Shown: positions 15,032 to 24,325, counted from the first letter of the stretch. The stretch is 64,000 nt of DNA from Mucilaginibacter agri (GCF_009928685.1 NZ_WWEO01000045.1:558001-622000), one strand, 5' to 3'. Notes: generated from the letters alone by a model not told the origin. A program made the numbers and translations.

Positions 15032-17866
15032 ATGCGTAAACTTCTACTGCTTACCGTTGGTATTGCGGCCGCCTATGGCGCACATGCCCAGCAAGCATCC
15101 AAAAAACCTATCGATCATTCTGTATATGATGGCTGGCAAAGTGTGGCCAACGAACGTATCAGCAATGATGGTAAATGGATAACCTACGTGGTTAAACCAC
15201 AACAAGGCGATGCCAGCCTGGTTATAACCGATGCCAAAAACAACAAACCTTTTCATGTTCAACGTGCAGATACGGTACGCTTTACCGGCGATTCAAAATA
15301 TGCAATATTCCTGATCCGCCCGTTTTACAAGGATATTCGCCAGGCTAAGATCAAAAAGAAAAAGCCTGAAGATATGCCTAAAGATACTTTGGGTTATGTT
15401 GCTTTGGGCAACACCGCGGTAACTAAAGTACCATCAGTACGTTCGTTCAAAATTGCGGAGTCGGCGCCGGTTGTAGCTTATCTTGCACCTGCAGATACCG
15501 TTAAGAAACCGGCTGCTGGCGATACCTCTAAAAAAGCCGTAGCAACCACTATAGCTACGCCGACACGCGAAGGCGCTAACCTCACCATTTTGCAATTGCT
15601 TAACGGTAAGCAACGCACTTTTAAATATGTAACAGAATATCAGCTTTCTAAAAACGGTAAGTTGCTGGCGTTTGCTGTTACCGCTCCGCGTAAATCTAAA
15701 GACGTAAAGTCTGCCTTATACATTTATGATGTAGAGAAAGATGAGCTGAAAGATATCAGCAATGGTCGTGGCACTTACAAAAACATAGCTTTCGATGAAA
15801 CAGGTAAACAATTGGCTTTTACTGCCGAGAAAAACCCTGAAAAAGCACAGGTAAAGCCTTACAAACTATATTACTATACATCCGGTAAAGATAGCGCGCA
15901 AGTTATAGCTGCAGCGGGAACCGAAGGTATGCCCGCTAAATGGGCTGTTAGCGGCGATGGCCGTGTTTACTTTAGCAAAAGTGGCGGTAAACTATTTTTC
16001 GGCACTGCCCCTATCCCCAAACCTGCTGATACCACTATCGTTGATTTCGAGGTTGCCAAGGTCGATATCTGGAATTATAAAGACGATTACCTGCAGCCCC
16101 AGCAGCTTAAAAATCTGCAACGCGAATTACGCCGCAACTATCTGGCTGTAATTGCACCTGCCGAAAGTAATAAGCTTATTCAACTGGCGGATAAAGGCAT
16201 TCAGGATGTTGCCGTGGCAGCTAACAACGATGCACACTATGTTTTAGGCACAACTGATACCGGTACACGCATCCAATCGCAATGGGAAGGCGGAGGCCGT
16301 TCTGTAGCTTGGTTAATTGATACTAAAACCGGTCAGCGTAAACAGATCAGCGAGCGTTCTAAAGGCCGTTACCAGATCTCTCCTGCAGGAAATTATGTGG
16401 TTTGGTTTGATCCGAAAGAACAAAACTGGTTTAGCTATAGCGTTGCAATCGGTAAAAAAACAAACCTTACTGCCACAACCGGCACCAAAATGGGCGAAGA
16501 AGATAACGATGTACCTGATGATCCAAATGCTTATGGGTTGGCTGGCTGGACCACTGGCGACAAATCAGTATTAATTTACGACCGCTACGATATCTGGAGC
16601 ATTGACCCTGCAACTGGCACTGCTACAAATTTCACCAATGGTGCAGGTCGCAAAAGCAAACTGATATTCCGTATGGGTATGGCGGTTGAGCGTGGCTTTA
16701 ACGCTGCTGCAAGCGAAGACGAAAAAGCAATACCGGTTAACAAGCCTTTCTGGATGCTGGTTCAAAATGAAGAAACCAAGCAATGGGGCTTCTACAAAAA
16801 AACTATCGGTACTACTGCCGAACCAGTAAAAGTAGTTATGGCACCTTACGCTTACAGCCCACTGCAAAAAGCTAAAAACAGCGATGTTTTTATTTACACC
16901 AAACAAAGCTATGTACAGTCGCCAAACCTGTACACCTCAGCCGATCTTAAAAAAGAAACACAGCTAAGTACTATTAATCCTCAACAGGCAGAGTACAACT
17001 GGGGCACAGCTGAATTAGTGCACTGGACTACGCCGAAAGGCTACCACTCTGACGGTATCTTATACAAACCAGAAAACTTCGATCCGAATAAAAAGTACCC
17101 GATGCTGGTATATTTTTATGAGAAACTGAGCGATGGATTGTACGGGTATATGCCGCCGTCTCCTACACCATCTCGTTTACCTATATCGTACTTTGTTAGT
17201 AATGGTTATCTGGTCTTCGCACCGGATATCAGCTATACAACCGGCCATCCGGGTGCGTCGGCTGTTGAGTTTATTAACTCTGGCGTAGAGGCGTTAAAGA
17301 AAAATGCCTGGGTTGATGGCGCGCATATCGGTATACAGGGCCAAAGTTGGGGTGGTTACCAGGTTGCATACCTCATTACCCAAACCAACATGTATAAAGC
17401 TGCGTGGGCTGGCGCACCTGTTGCCAACATGACTTCGGCATACGGCGGTATCCGTTGGGAAAGTGGTGTTAGCCGCGAGTTCCAATACGAAAAAACGCAA
17501 AGCCGTATTGGTACAGACCTGTGGAGCAACCCGCAATTATACATCGAAAACTCTCCGTTATTCCAGTTGCCGAAGGTTCAAACACCAGTGGTTATTATGT
17601 CCAACGATGCCGATGGCGCTGTACCATGGTATCAGGGTATTGAAATGTTTACCGCACTACGTCGCTTAGGCAAACCGGTTTGGTTGTTAGAGTACAATAA
17701 CGAAGCTCACAACCTCGTACTGCGCCAAAATCGCAAGGATATTACCATCCGCGAAGCCCAATTCTTCGACCATTATTTAAAAGGTGCGCCAATGCCGGTA
17801 TGGTTGGAAAAAGGTGTACCAGCTGTAGATAAAGGAAAAGATTGGGGATTTGAGATAGAAAAATAG
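15032..17866 (+). CDS. Secreted S9-family (prolyl oligopeptidase-like) peptidase, 944 aa
   Basis: The N-terminus Met-Arg-Lys-Leu-Leu-Leu followed by a hydrophobic stretch and Ala-His-Ala-Gln is a signal peptide, so the enzyme is exported. A long beta-propeller region (about 40-650) precedes an alpha/beta-hydrolase domain. The triad is visible: Ser772 in Gly-Gln-Ser-Trp-Gly-Gly, Asp861 and His893 in Glu-Ala-His-Asn. S9 peptidases cut short peptides, often after proline or as dipeptidyl/acyl peptidases; the exact specificity cannot be read. An Ala/Lys-rich linker near residues 150-185 is unusual. A strong terminator follows. Confidence 0.9.
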   Translation: MRKLLLLTVGIAAAYGAHAQQASKKPIDHSVYDGWQSVANERISNDGKWITYVVKPQQGDASLVITDAKNNKPFHVQRADTVRFTGDSKYAIFLIRPFYKDIRQAKIKKKKPEDMPKDTLGYVALGNTAVTKVPSVRSFKIAESAPVVAYLAPADTVKKPAAGDTSKKAVATTIATPTREGANLTILQLLNGKQRTFKYVTEYQLSKNGKLLAFAVTAPRKSKDVKSALYIYDVEKDELKDISNGRGTYKNIAFDETGKQLAFTAEKNPEKAQVKPYKLYYYTSGKDSAQVIAAAGTEGMPAKWAVSGDGRVYFSKSGGKLFFGTAPIPKPADTTIVDFEVAKVDIWNYKDDYLQPQQLKNLQRELRRNYLAVIAPAESNKLIQLADKGIQDVAVAANNDAHYVLGTTDTGTRIQSQWEGGGRSVAWLIDTKTGQRKQISERSKGRYQISPAGNYVVWFDPKEQNWFSYSVAIGKKTNLTATTGTKMGEEDNDVPDDPNAYGLAGWTTGDKSVLIYDRYDIWSIDPATGTATNFTNGAGRKSKLIFRMGMAVERGFNAAASEDEKAIPVNKPFWMLVQNEETKQWGFYKKTIGTTAEPVKVVMAPYAYSPLQKAKNSDVFIYTKQSYVQSPNLYTSADLKKETQLSTINPQQAEYNWGTAELVHWTTPKGYHSDGILYKPENFDPNKKYPMLVYFYEKLSDGLYGYMPPSPTPSRLPISYFVSNGYLVFAPDISYTTGHPGASAVEFINSGVEALKKNAWVDGAHIGIQGQSWGGYQVAYLITQTNMYKAAWAGAPVANMTSAYGGIRWESGVSREFQYEKTQSRIGTDLWSNPQLYIENSPLFQLPKVQTPVVIMSNDADGAVPWYQGIEMFTALRRLGKPVWLLEYNNEAHNLVLRQNRKDITIREAQFFDHYLKGAPMPVWLEKGVPAVDKGKDWGFEIEK

Positions 17867-17898
17867 CCTTCTTATAAGAAAGAAAAATATCTTTTGGC

Positions 17899-17928
17899 AA
17901 AAGCCTCCTAATACATCAGGAGGCTTTT
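17899..17928. terminator. Bidirectional intrinsic terminator
   Basis: AAAAGCCTCCT (17899-17909) pairs perfectly with AGGAGGCTTTT (17918-17928) across an 8-base loop, with A and T runs on both sides. It can end both the S9 peptidase transcript and the convergent lipoprotein transcript. Confidence 0.9.
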
Positions 17929-17933
17929 GTATT

Positions 17934-18362
17934 TTATTGCTTTTTTAAACGATAATTACTTATCGTAGAACTACTCTTATTGATCAGAAACAAACTGTCT
18001 CCTTTGGTTGAATAATTATATGAACCGTTTAAAATAATTCCCCAATTGAAGTTTGCGGGATGAACAGACGAATCTGCAAATGTGATCTGCTTATCATTGT
18101 TTACTACAAAACTTCCATCTGCCCCCGCAGCAAAGTTATCAGATGGCGATGTCGACTTGTATTTAGAGCCAGAAAAAGTTACCGTAACATTGCCTTGTAG
18201 TCCTTCGCCATATATCGTTGCTCCATAATAGCTATAAGTAAATTGCCCGATGTAGACACCTGATAACTTAATTGGTGTCGGCTGTGTCACTACCTTATCT
18301 TTCTTACAGGCTGCTATCGATAATAGCGCCATAGATAAAACACTCAACTTAAAGGCTTTCAT
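17934..18362 (-). CDS. Small lipoprotein of unknown function (142 aa)
   Basis: The signal peptide ends in a lipobox Ser-Ile-Ala-Ala-Cys followed by Lys-Lys-Asp-Lys, so the mature protein is lipid-anchored. The rest is Ser/Thr/Gly/Tyr-rich and probably beta-sheet. I chose the ATG at 18362 because the longer frame would put 16 residues before the signal peptide. It lies 54 bases downstream of gpmA on the same strand. No domain is recognised. Confidence 0.75.
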   Translation of the reverse strand: MKAFKLSVLSMALLSIAACKKDKVVTQPTPIKLSGVYIGQFTYSYYGATIYGEGLQGNVTVTFSGSKYKSTSPSDNFAAGADGSFVVNNDKQITFADSSVHPANFNWGIILNGSYNYSTKGDSLFLINKSSSTISNYRLKKQ

Positions 18363-18416
18363 AATTGGTGGTTTAATATTACTACGCACCAAATCACCAT
18401 AATGATACAATACCTG

Positions 18417-19106
18417 TTATTCTAAATAATAGTGATTAATTTGGTTTAACCTATCATCCAACTCATAAACCCAGGGCACAGCGGTTGGTATATCCAATTT
18501 GGCTACATCTTCATCAGACAGGTTATCAATGTATTGCACCAAGGCGCGTAAACTATTGCCGTGTGCGCAAATAATTACCTTTTGATTTTGGCGTAGCGCC
18601 GGCACGATGCTTTCGTGCCAGAAAGGTAACGCACGATCCATGGTTTCGCTCAGATTTTCTGTTAACGGCAGTTCGCGATAAGTCAAGTCGTTGTATCGTA
18701 GGTAATGGCCAGGAAAACGTTCATCCTCTTCAGTGATAGCAGGCGGATGCTCGTGCGGGTCGCGGCGCCATTTGTGTACCTGCTCTTCGCCATATTTTTC
18801 AATGGTTTCGGCTTTGTTTAAACCCTGTAATGCTCCGTAAAAGCGTTCGTTTAACCTCCACGATTTCTCGACCGGAATCCAGAGCATATCCAGTTCATCG
18901 AGAGCGACATGCATTGTTTTAATTGCCCGTTTCAAAACCGATGTAAAACCGATATCGAAAGTGTACCCGTGTTTTTTAAGTAATTGGCCAGCCCGTTTAG
19001 CCTGTGCAAAGCCTTCCTCAGAAAGATCCACATCTGTCCAGCCTGTAAAACGGTTCTCTTTGTTCCACTCGCTTTCGCCGTGTCGTATCAATACCAGTTT
19101 TTGCAT
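18417..19106 (-). CDS. gpmA: 2,3-bisphosphoglycerate-dependent phosphoglycerate mutase
   Basis: Interconverts 3- and 2-phosphoglycerate in glycolysis/gluconeogenesis. The phospho-acceptor motif Arg-His-Gly-Glu-Ser is at residues 8-12 (His9), with the second catalytic His182 in Cys-Ala-His-Gly-Asn-Ser. The length of 229 residues and the Arg-Phe-Thr-Gly-Trp segment fit the cofactor-dependent family. It is divergent from the acetate-uptake gene, both fitting central carbon metabolism. Confidence 0.95.
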   Translation of the reverse strand: MQKLVLIRHGESEWNKENRFTGWTDVDLSEEGFAQAKRAGQLLKKHGYTFDIGFTSVLKRAIKTMHVALDELDMLWIPVEKSWRLNERFYGALQGLNKAETIEKYGEEQVHKWRRDPHEHPPAITEEDERFPGHYLRYNDLTYRELPLTENLSETMDRALPFWHESIVPALRQNQKVIICAHGNSLRALVQYIDNLSDEDVAKLDIPTAVPWVYELDDRLNQINHYYLE

Positions 19107-19207
19107 ATCCCAAATAACGGAATTTACGGTTATCAGTTTGAGCCTTATTGCTATTTGTTTACAAATCAGCTACATTGCAGTAACCAATTTTAAAACTTAT
19201 TTATTTT

Positions 19208-19813
19208 ATGACCCTTATCCCAACTACACCCGTTACGGTGAAAGCCGGCGATGGTATTGCTAATCCTGCGCCGCTTGGTTTATGTGCCTTCGGTATGACA
19301 ACTGTATTGCTCAACATCCACAATGCTGGCTTCTTTGAAATGAACTCCATGATATTTGCTATGGGCTTATTTTACGGAGGCTTGGCTCAAGTAATTGCCG
19401 GCATTATCGAGGCCAAAAAGAACAATACCTTCGGCCTGACTGCTTTTACATCATATGGCTTTTTCTGGCTTTCGTTAGTTGGCCTGTTAGTAATCCCGAA
19501 ATTGGGATGGGCGCCGGCGGCTTCAGAAGATGCCATGATCGTGTACCTAAGTATCTGGGGAATCTTTACATTCTGCCTGTTTTTCGGAACTTTGAAATTG
19601 AACAAGGCCTTACAATTTGTATTCGCCTCGTTAACAATCTTATTCTTTTTATTGGTAGCCGGTGATGCAACTGGTGACGCCAGTATTAAACACCTTGCAG
19701 GTTACGAGGGTATTATTTGCGGGTTATCGGCTATTTATACCGGCATTGCCAATGTATTAAATGAGGTTTACGGAAAAACTGTATTACCTATTGGACCTGT
19801 TGCAGCAAAGTAA
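19208..19813 (+). CDS. Acetate/succinate uptake transporter, GPR1/FUN34/SatP family
   Basis: An inner-membrane protein with six predicted helices and the family signature Asn-Pro-Ala-Pro-Leu-Gly-Leu at residues 19-25. Relatives such as E. coli SatP move acetate and succinate with protons. The 201-residue length is typical. Divergent from gpmA and followed 23 bases later by a START-like protein that may be co-transcribed. Confidence 0.9.
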   Translation: MTLIPTTPVTVKAGDGIANPAPLGLCAFGMTTVLLNIHNAGFFEMNSMIFAMGLFYGGLAQVIAGIIEAKKNNTFGLTAFTSYGFFWLSLVGLLVIPKLGWAPAASEDAMIVYLSIWGIFTFCLFFGTLKLNKALQFVFASLTILFFLLVAGDATGDASIKHLAGYEGIICGLSAIYTGIANVLNEVYGKTVLPIGPVAAK

Positions 19814-19836
19814 AAAGGTATTGCTAACTTGCAGCT

Positions 19837-20220
19837 GTGAAAGATTTCAAAAAATACTACATCGTTCCTGCCGATCCGGCGGATGTTTACAACGCTATAA
19901 CCAATCCCCTAACGCTGCAGTTATGGACCGGCGATCCAGCCATAATGTCGACAGAACCAGGATCTGAGTTTTCGCTTTGGGAAGATAGCATTGTGGGCAA
20001 GAACCTGGAGTTTGAAACCAATAAAAAAGTGGTGCAACAATGGTATTTCGATGGCCAGGATGAGCCTTCTATCGTTACCATTAAATTACACGAACATAAA
20101 GATGGCACTTCGATAGAATTGCGCCATACCAACATTCCCGATGAGGCTTATGAAGATATAACTGAAGGCTGGGTTGGTGCCTATTTAGCCGGACTTGATG
20201 ATTTCTTCGGAAGCTTTTAA
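19837..20220 (+). CDS. START-like/SRPBCC-domain protein (127 aa)
   Basis: The whole protein is one SRPBCC (AHSA1-like) fold: a Pro-Ala-Asp-Pro-Ala-Asp-Val-Tyr N-terminal segment, a Trp-Thr-Gly-Asp motif and a C-terminal amphipathic helix after Glu-Gly-Trp. Such folds bind hydrophobic ligands or act with chaperones; no ligand is known for this Bacteroidota group. The start is GTG at 19837, since no ATG precedes the conserved region. Confidence 0.75.
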   Translation: MKDFKKYYIVPADPADVYNAITNPLTLQLWTGDPAIMSTEPGSEFSLWEDSIVGKNLEFETNKKVVQQWYFDGQDEPSIVTIKLHEHKDGTSIELRHTNIPDEAYEDITEGWVGAYLAGLDDFFGSF

Positions 20221-20289
20221 GTAAAATTTGTTGATGAAATAATTTGTTGATTTATCAGTTAACACGGCTTAACCGCAAATCATAAAATA

Positions 20290-20325
20290 CAAAAGCCGTC
20301 CCTACATTAGTCGGGACGGCTTTTG
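20290..20325. terminator. Bidirectional terminator, AGTCGGGACGGC type
   Basis: CAAAAGCCGTCCC (20290-20302) pairs perfectly with GGGACGGCTTTTG (20313-20325). It sits between the convergent START-like and OmpA-family genes and has T runs both ways. Its loop and right arm resemble those of the terminators at 36965-36996 and 59209-59238. Confidence 0.9.
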
Positions 20326-20347
20326 TTTTAATTAAGTTCCTTATCGC

Positions 20348-21703
20348 TTAGAACAATGTAAATTCAACACGACGGTTTTTCTGACGTCCTGCTGCGGTCT
20401 TGTTAGTTGCAATTGGTTGTGTTTTACCATAACCTGTAGCTTCAATTCTTGAGGCATTTGCACCTTTGCTTACTAAATAAGCTTTAACAGACTCTGCACG
20501 GTCTTTAGATAATTTAAGGTTAGCATCTGCCGAACCAACGTTATCGGTGTGACCAGCTAATTTCAAGCTAAAGTTTTTGTTGATCAGGATTTCTGCAACA
20601 TGGTCAAGGCTTTCGAATGAATGCTGTTTGATGGTTGCTTTACCAAAATCAAACTCAAGGTTAGCAATCGCATTTCTAACAACGCGTCTGTCTTCCTCGG
20701 TAACAACAATTTTAGCCGGAGGTAGTGGACAACCTGCACCGTCAACTTTTACACCCGCTGGAGTGTTAGGGCATTTATCAAATAAATCGATAACACCATC
20801 ACCATCCTGATCGGCGGTAAATTTATCATTAAGTGATTTCAGGTTAGCATTGGTTGCATCCAGGTCGCTTCTTAACTTTTGGTTGTTTGCACGCTCTGCA
20901 TCCAGTTGGTTTTGCAATTGCATTTCTTTAACTAAATACTCAGTGCGCATCGAGTTAACCGGGTTATGCGTTGCTAACTGCGGTTTTGAAGATTTACCCA
21001 AAGCAAACTCTAAACCGATGTGTGCATACGAGAATTTATCGTTGCTCGAACCAGCATTGTAACCGTCGAAGTTGTCACCATCAACAAAGTTAACCTGGTA
21101 GCCTAAATCTAAGTTAATTGATCTCGACAAGTTAAACTTCAAACCTAAGCCCACCGGGATGTAAGCAGCTTTTACGCTACCGCTCGATTTGAAATCGGTT
21201 TCGGCACCGCTAGCGGTTCTTAAGGTTGGTTGGAAACCCATTAAACCAAAACCTGCAGAGAAGTAAGGTTGGATACCATTCTTCTGGTTTCTCCAGCTGA
21301 TGTTCGCCAGGGTAAATTGTCCACTCAGGTCAACTGCATAATTAATTTGAGTTTTGTAGCTATCGCGGATAGTAGTTGCAGGGCCAGGTACCGGTCCCGA
21401 ACCTTCTACGTTACCTCTGAAAAAACTCAATTGACCTGCAAATGAATGCGAGAATTGGTTTCTGATGTAAGCACCATAGCCAACATTACTACGGTCGGTA
21501 CCGTAATCGTCATGGCCTCTGAAAATGGTATAAGGAGTAAGCAAGCCTCCGTCTACACCGATAGACCAGGTGCGGAATACTTGCCCTTTAGAAAATGGCT
21601 GAACATAGTCGGCTTTGCTAAGGGAATCTGTTTGAGCCATTAACTTGCCACTGACAAGCATTGTTGCTAACAGTAGCATTTTTTTGTTGGAATTGATTTT
21701 CAT
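20348..21703 (-). CDS. OmpA-family outer-membrane protein with calcium-binding repeat
   Basis: After a signal peptide ending Leu-Met-Ala-Gln, residues about 40-240 form an outer-membrane beta-barrel. A coiled segment (about 255-300) follows, then a thrombospondin type 3-like Asp-rich repeat (Asp-Gln-Asp-Gly-Asp-Gly-Val) near residue 305. A C-terminal OmpA peptidoglycan-binding domain (about 340-451) has Gly-His-Thr-Asp-Asn and an Asn-Arg-Arg-Val-Glu ending. It likely links the outer membrane to peptidoglycan. The leader upstream of the ATG carries a terminator-like hairpin. Confidence 0.9.
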   Translation of the reverse strand: MKINSNKKMLLLATMLVSGKLMAQTDSLSKADYVQPFSKGQVFRTWSIGVDGGLLTPYTIFRGHDDYGTDRSNVGYGAYIRNQFSHSFAGQLSFFRGNVEGSGPVPGPATTIRDSYKTQINYAVDLSGQFTLANISWRNQKNGIQPYFSAGFGLMGFQPTLRTASGAETDFKSSGSVKAAYIPVGLGLKFNLSRSINLDLGYQVNFVDGDNFDGYNAGSSNDKFSYAHIGLEFALGKSSKPQLATHNPVNSMRTEYLVKEMQLQNQLDAERANNQKLRSDLDATNANLKSLNDKFTADQDGDGVIDLFDKCPNTPAGVKVDGAGCPLPPAKIVVTEEDRRVVRNAIANLEFDFGKATIKQHSFESLDHVAEILINKNFSLKLAGHTDNVGSADANLKLSKDRAESVKAYLVSKGANASRIEATGYGKTQPIATNKTAAGRQKNRRVEFTLF

Positions 21704-21720
21704 ATTAGTTGGTTAAGTAT

Positions 21721-21801
21721 AAAAAACAGGCGGGGCCTGTGGTTGGGTCATTTGCAACATGTGTGCCAATAACCTGTAGCCCTCAACTCCAAGTTAGGCC
21801 C
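21721..21801 (-). promoter_or_regulatory. Possible terminator/antiterminator switch in the ompA-family leader
   Basis: Read on the minus strand, ACAGGC-CCC-GCCTGT then TTTTT (21740 down to 21721) looks like a compact intrinsic terminator located 18 bases before the start codon. An alternative helix can form between GGGCCTgtggTTGG (21733-21746, plus strand) and CCAAgttAGGCCC (21789-21801). It uses the same bases, so the two structures exclude each other. No effector or leader ORF is evident. Confidence 0.4.
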
Positions 21802-22021
21802 GATTGTTTCTAAAAAAGTTGCAGAGTTGTTAACACGCGGTTGATGTACAAAACATATTAAACCTTTAATTAATACATTTTGACCATAAATTAACCAAAG
21901 AGAAAAAGCGGCAAAAAACTAAGATTTAAACATTTATAACGCCACGCGCTGGAAAAGCAAAATCCATACTATTCTAAAAATCAACATGTTATACAAAATG
22001 AGAAAATATGAGAAACAAAAC
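21802..22021. other. Gene-free stretch between ompA-family gene and metZ
   Basis: AT-rich sequence upstream of the OmpA-family gene. It must contain that gene's promoter, but I see no good TAnnTTTG match on the minus strand. The nearest is TATGTTTT near 21852. A TACATTTTG on the plus strand near 21884 followed by the terminator at 22022 could in principle yield a short RNA, but it lacks a -33 box. Confidence 0.4.
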
Positions 22022-22050
22022 GCCCTTGCAAAAAATTGCAAGGGCTTTTT
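22022..22050. terminator. Intrinsic terminator downstream of metZ
   Basis: GCCCTTGCAA (22022-22031) pairs perfectly with TTGCAAGGGC (22036-22045) across AAAA, followed by TTTTT on the plus strand and GTTTTGTTT on the minus strand. It most simply ends the minus-strand osmC-metZ transcript. Confidence 0.85.
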
Positions 22051-22116
22051 CATTATAAGAAAAATAATTTTTATCTAATATTTTGCTGCAATAGCCTTAA
22101 TATTTATGTTGATAAA

Positions 22117-23298
22117 TCACAGTGCGCTCTTCTCAAGTGCCTGTTCAATATCGGCTATTATATCGGTCACTTTTTCCAAACCAGCAGAAATCCTGATCAA
22201 TCCTGGCGTTATGCCAACATCTAAACGCTGCTCTTCTGTAAGCTTGGAGTGTGTGGTACTTGCCGGGTGCGATGCAATGCTACGGCTATCGCCAAGGTTA
22301 GCGGTCACCGAAAGCAGCTCCAGCGCATCTAAGAATTTACGACCAGCCTCTAAACCGCCTTTAACTTCCAGACAGATGATACCTCCACCGGCAGTCATTT
22401 GCTTTTTAGCAATATCATATTGTGGGTGCCCTTCTAAAAAAGGATATTTTACCCATGATACATGCGGGTTACTTTGCAAGGTTTCGGCCATAGTAAGGGC
22501 GTTTTTGCAATGGCGTTCCATACGCACGTCAAGTGTCTCTAAACTTTTGCTAAAGATCCACGCGTTAAATGGCGATAAAGCAGGGCCAGTATTACGGCAA
22601 AACAGATAAATCTCTTTGATCAGATCTGCACGGCCTACCACTATACCGCCTAAAGCCCTACCCTGTCCGTCAATCCATTTGGTAGCTGAGTGAATGACAA
22701 GGTCGGCACCGTATTCAATTGGCTTTTGCAGTAAAGGCGTTGCAAAGCAATTGTCTACGCTTAATATCAGGTTATGTTTCTTGGCAAATTTGCCTGCCCA
22801 CTCCAGATCAATCAGCTCCAATTGTGGATTGGTTGGAGTTTCCAGGTACATCATTTTAGTGTTTGGCTGTATAGCCGCTTCCCATGCCGCTTCATCATTA
22901 GCAGGCACTAAAGTGCATGTAATGCCATATTTAGGCAGATATTTTGTTACCACTGTAAAAGTACTGCCAAATACAGAGCTTGAGCAAACCATATGGTCGC
23001 CTTGTTGCAAAAGGGCGAAGAATGAAGAGAACACCGCGCTCATGCCTGTTGCAGTAGCAAAGCCGTCTTCTGCCCCTTCCAGCATACACATCTTCTTAAT
23101 AAACTCGTCAACGTTAGGATTGCTGAAACGGCTGTAAATATTGGCGTCGCTTTCGTCGGCAAATGCAGCGCGCATCGCTTCAGCCTCGTCAAATGTAAAG
23201 CTGCTGGTAATATACAGCGGTGTAGAGTGTTCCTGCTGTTGAGTTTTTTCTGTTTGTATTCGTACGGCCTGGGTAACCGGGTCTAGTTGCTTTGACAT
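22117..23298 (-). CDS. metZ: O-succinylhomoserine sulfhydrylase
   Basis: A Cys/Met-metabolism PLP enzyme of 393 residues. It shows the Tyr-Ser-Arg-Phe-Ser-Asn-Pro phosphate-binding segment (55-61) and the Schiff-base Lys207 in Ser-Ala-Thr-Lys-Trp. The Lys-Trp-Ile-Asp-Gly-Gln-Gly-Arg variant points to direct sulfhydrylation (MetZ type) of acyl-homoserine to homocysteine rather than cystathionine synthesis. This specificity call is from family memory. It lies 18 bases after an OsmC gene on the same strand, suggesting a sulfur/thiol-related unit. Confidence 0.85.
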   Translation of the reverse strand: MSKQLDPVTQAVRIQTEKTQQQEHSTPLYITSSFTFDEAEAMRAAFADESDANIYSRFSNPNVDEFIKKMCMLEGAEDGFATATGMSAVFSSFFALLQQGDHMVCSSSVFGSTFTVVTKYLPKYGITCTLVPANDEAAWEAAIQPNTKMMYLETPTNPQLELIDLEWAGKFAKKHNLILSVDNCFATPLLQKPIEYGADLVIHSATKWIDGQGRALGGIVVGRADLIKEIYLFCRNTGPALSPFNAWIFSKSLETLDVRMERHCKNALTMAETLQSNPHVSWVKYPFLEGHPQYDIAKKQMTAGGGIICLEVKGGLEAGRKFLDALELLSVTANLGDSRSIASHPASTTHSKLTEEQRLDVGITPGLIRISAGLEKVTDIIADIEQALEKSAL

Positions 23299-23316
23299 AA
23301 AAAAAGTAGAATTATA

Positions 23317-23745
23317 TTATTTAGATGCGTGTACAAAAACTTTGGTAGTAATAGTTGTGCCCGAGCCCGTAAGCGTAGCAGCTACAGAGCAATATTTTTC
23401 GAGCGAAAGATCGACTGCGCGCTTGGCTTTGTCTTCGTCAACATTACCGTAGATATGAAAATCGATATTAACATTTTTCCATAACGACGGCTCTTTACCC
23501 GCCTCGCGGTCGCCGCTGATAGTCATTTTATAATCTTTAACATCCTGACGTTGCTTTTTAAGTATGCTGATCACATCGATACCCGCGCAGCCGCCTAAAC
23601 CCATTAACAACATTTGCATGGGGCGTACACCGAAATCCCAACCACCGCTTTCGGGGCTACTATCCATACGTACGGTGTGTCCGGCTTCGTCTGTAGCTTC
23701 GAAACCAAAATCGCCTTTTACTCTTTTTAATTCTATTGTTGCCAT
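23317..23745 (-). CDS. OsmC/Ohr-family protein (142 aa)
   Basis: OsmC fold with the two conserved redox Cys at residues 53 (Gly-Gly-Cys-Ala-Gly) and 119 (Lys-Tyr-Cys-Ser-Val). These reduce organic hydroperoxides in characterised members. It belongs to the YhfA-like OsmC branch by length and the Arg-Pro-Met-Gln-Met-Leu-Leu segment. First gene of a two-gene unit with metZ. A second OsmC paralogue lies at 34532. Confidence 0.87.
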   Translation of the reverse strand: MATIELKRVKGDFGFEATDEAGHTVRMDSSPESGGWDFGVRPMQMLLMGLGGCAGIDVISILKKQRQDVKDYKMTISGDREAGKEPSLWKNVNIDFHIYGNVDEDKAKRAVDLSLEKYCSVAATLTGSGTTITTKVFVHASK

Positions 23746-23848
23746 GGTATTATGTGTAAAATATTGGTTGCGAAGTTATCATTTTGCGGTTTTATTTCGT
23801 TATAAAAACGCACAAACACTATCTTGTCTATCTGATAATGACTATTAT

Positions 23849-24325
23849 ATGAAGAAGTTGCTCCTAAGCCTTATTTTAACCTGTTCGGCCTATATCGGCT
23901 TCGCACAAAATCAACAACTAATCTCTTACGAAGATATTCGCTATCTGTTGCACAATAACCTGAGTAAAGCTGATACCTTTTTAGCAGCTAAGGGTTATAC
24001 CTTAACAGAAAGTAAAGCTCAAAAGAATAGAAAATATAGTTTGAGCCTTCCTCAAAATACCTTGAATACCATCGAAATGCGTTCGGATGGAAAGAAGATC
24101 TTCATGTCGGTACAAACCAATGTGTTGGAGCAATACAATCTGCTGCTTAACTCTATCTCACAATACAAAACCACTACCAGCAATGTGGGCGACGTACAGG
24201 TTTACCAGGTAAAAGATCTGGCAACCATTTATATCACTGTTAATGACAGTGCGCAATTCGATCCGCTTAAAAAAGACTACGACATACAGATAGTGCCCGA
24301 TAAAAACGTTGTGGCCATTAATTAA
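23849..24325 (+). CDS. Secreted protein of unknown function (158 aa)
   Basis: Starts Met-Lys-Lys-Leu-Leu-Leu-Ser and has a signal peptide ending Gly-Phe-Ala-Gln. I chose ATG 23849: the open frame extends upstream to 23564, but that part is antisense to the osmC gene and would bury the signal peptide. The mature part is Ser/Thr/Asn-rich with no recognised domain. Its stop overlaps the convergent DUF3052 gene by four bases. Confidence 0.75.
   Translation: MKKLLLSLILTCSAYIGFAQNQQLISYEDIRYLLHNNLSKADTFLAAKGYTLTESKAQKNRKYSLSLPQNTLNTIEMRSDGKKIFMSVQTNVLEQYNLLLNSISQYKTTTSNVGDVQVYQVKDLATIYITVNDSAQFDPLKKDYDIQIVPDKNVVAIN

Noticed and set aside
21884..22045. Plus-strand small RNA ending at the metZ terminator
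   Set aside because: The -7-like box has an extra base, no -33 box is visible and the terminator is explained by the minus-strand metZ transcript.
23564..23848. 95-codon upstream extension of the secreted protein at 23849
   Set aside because: It is antisense to the OsmC gene, and a clean signal peptide begins at the internal ATG.
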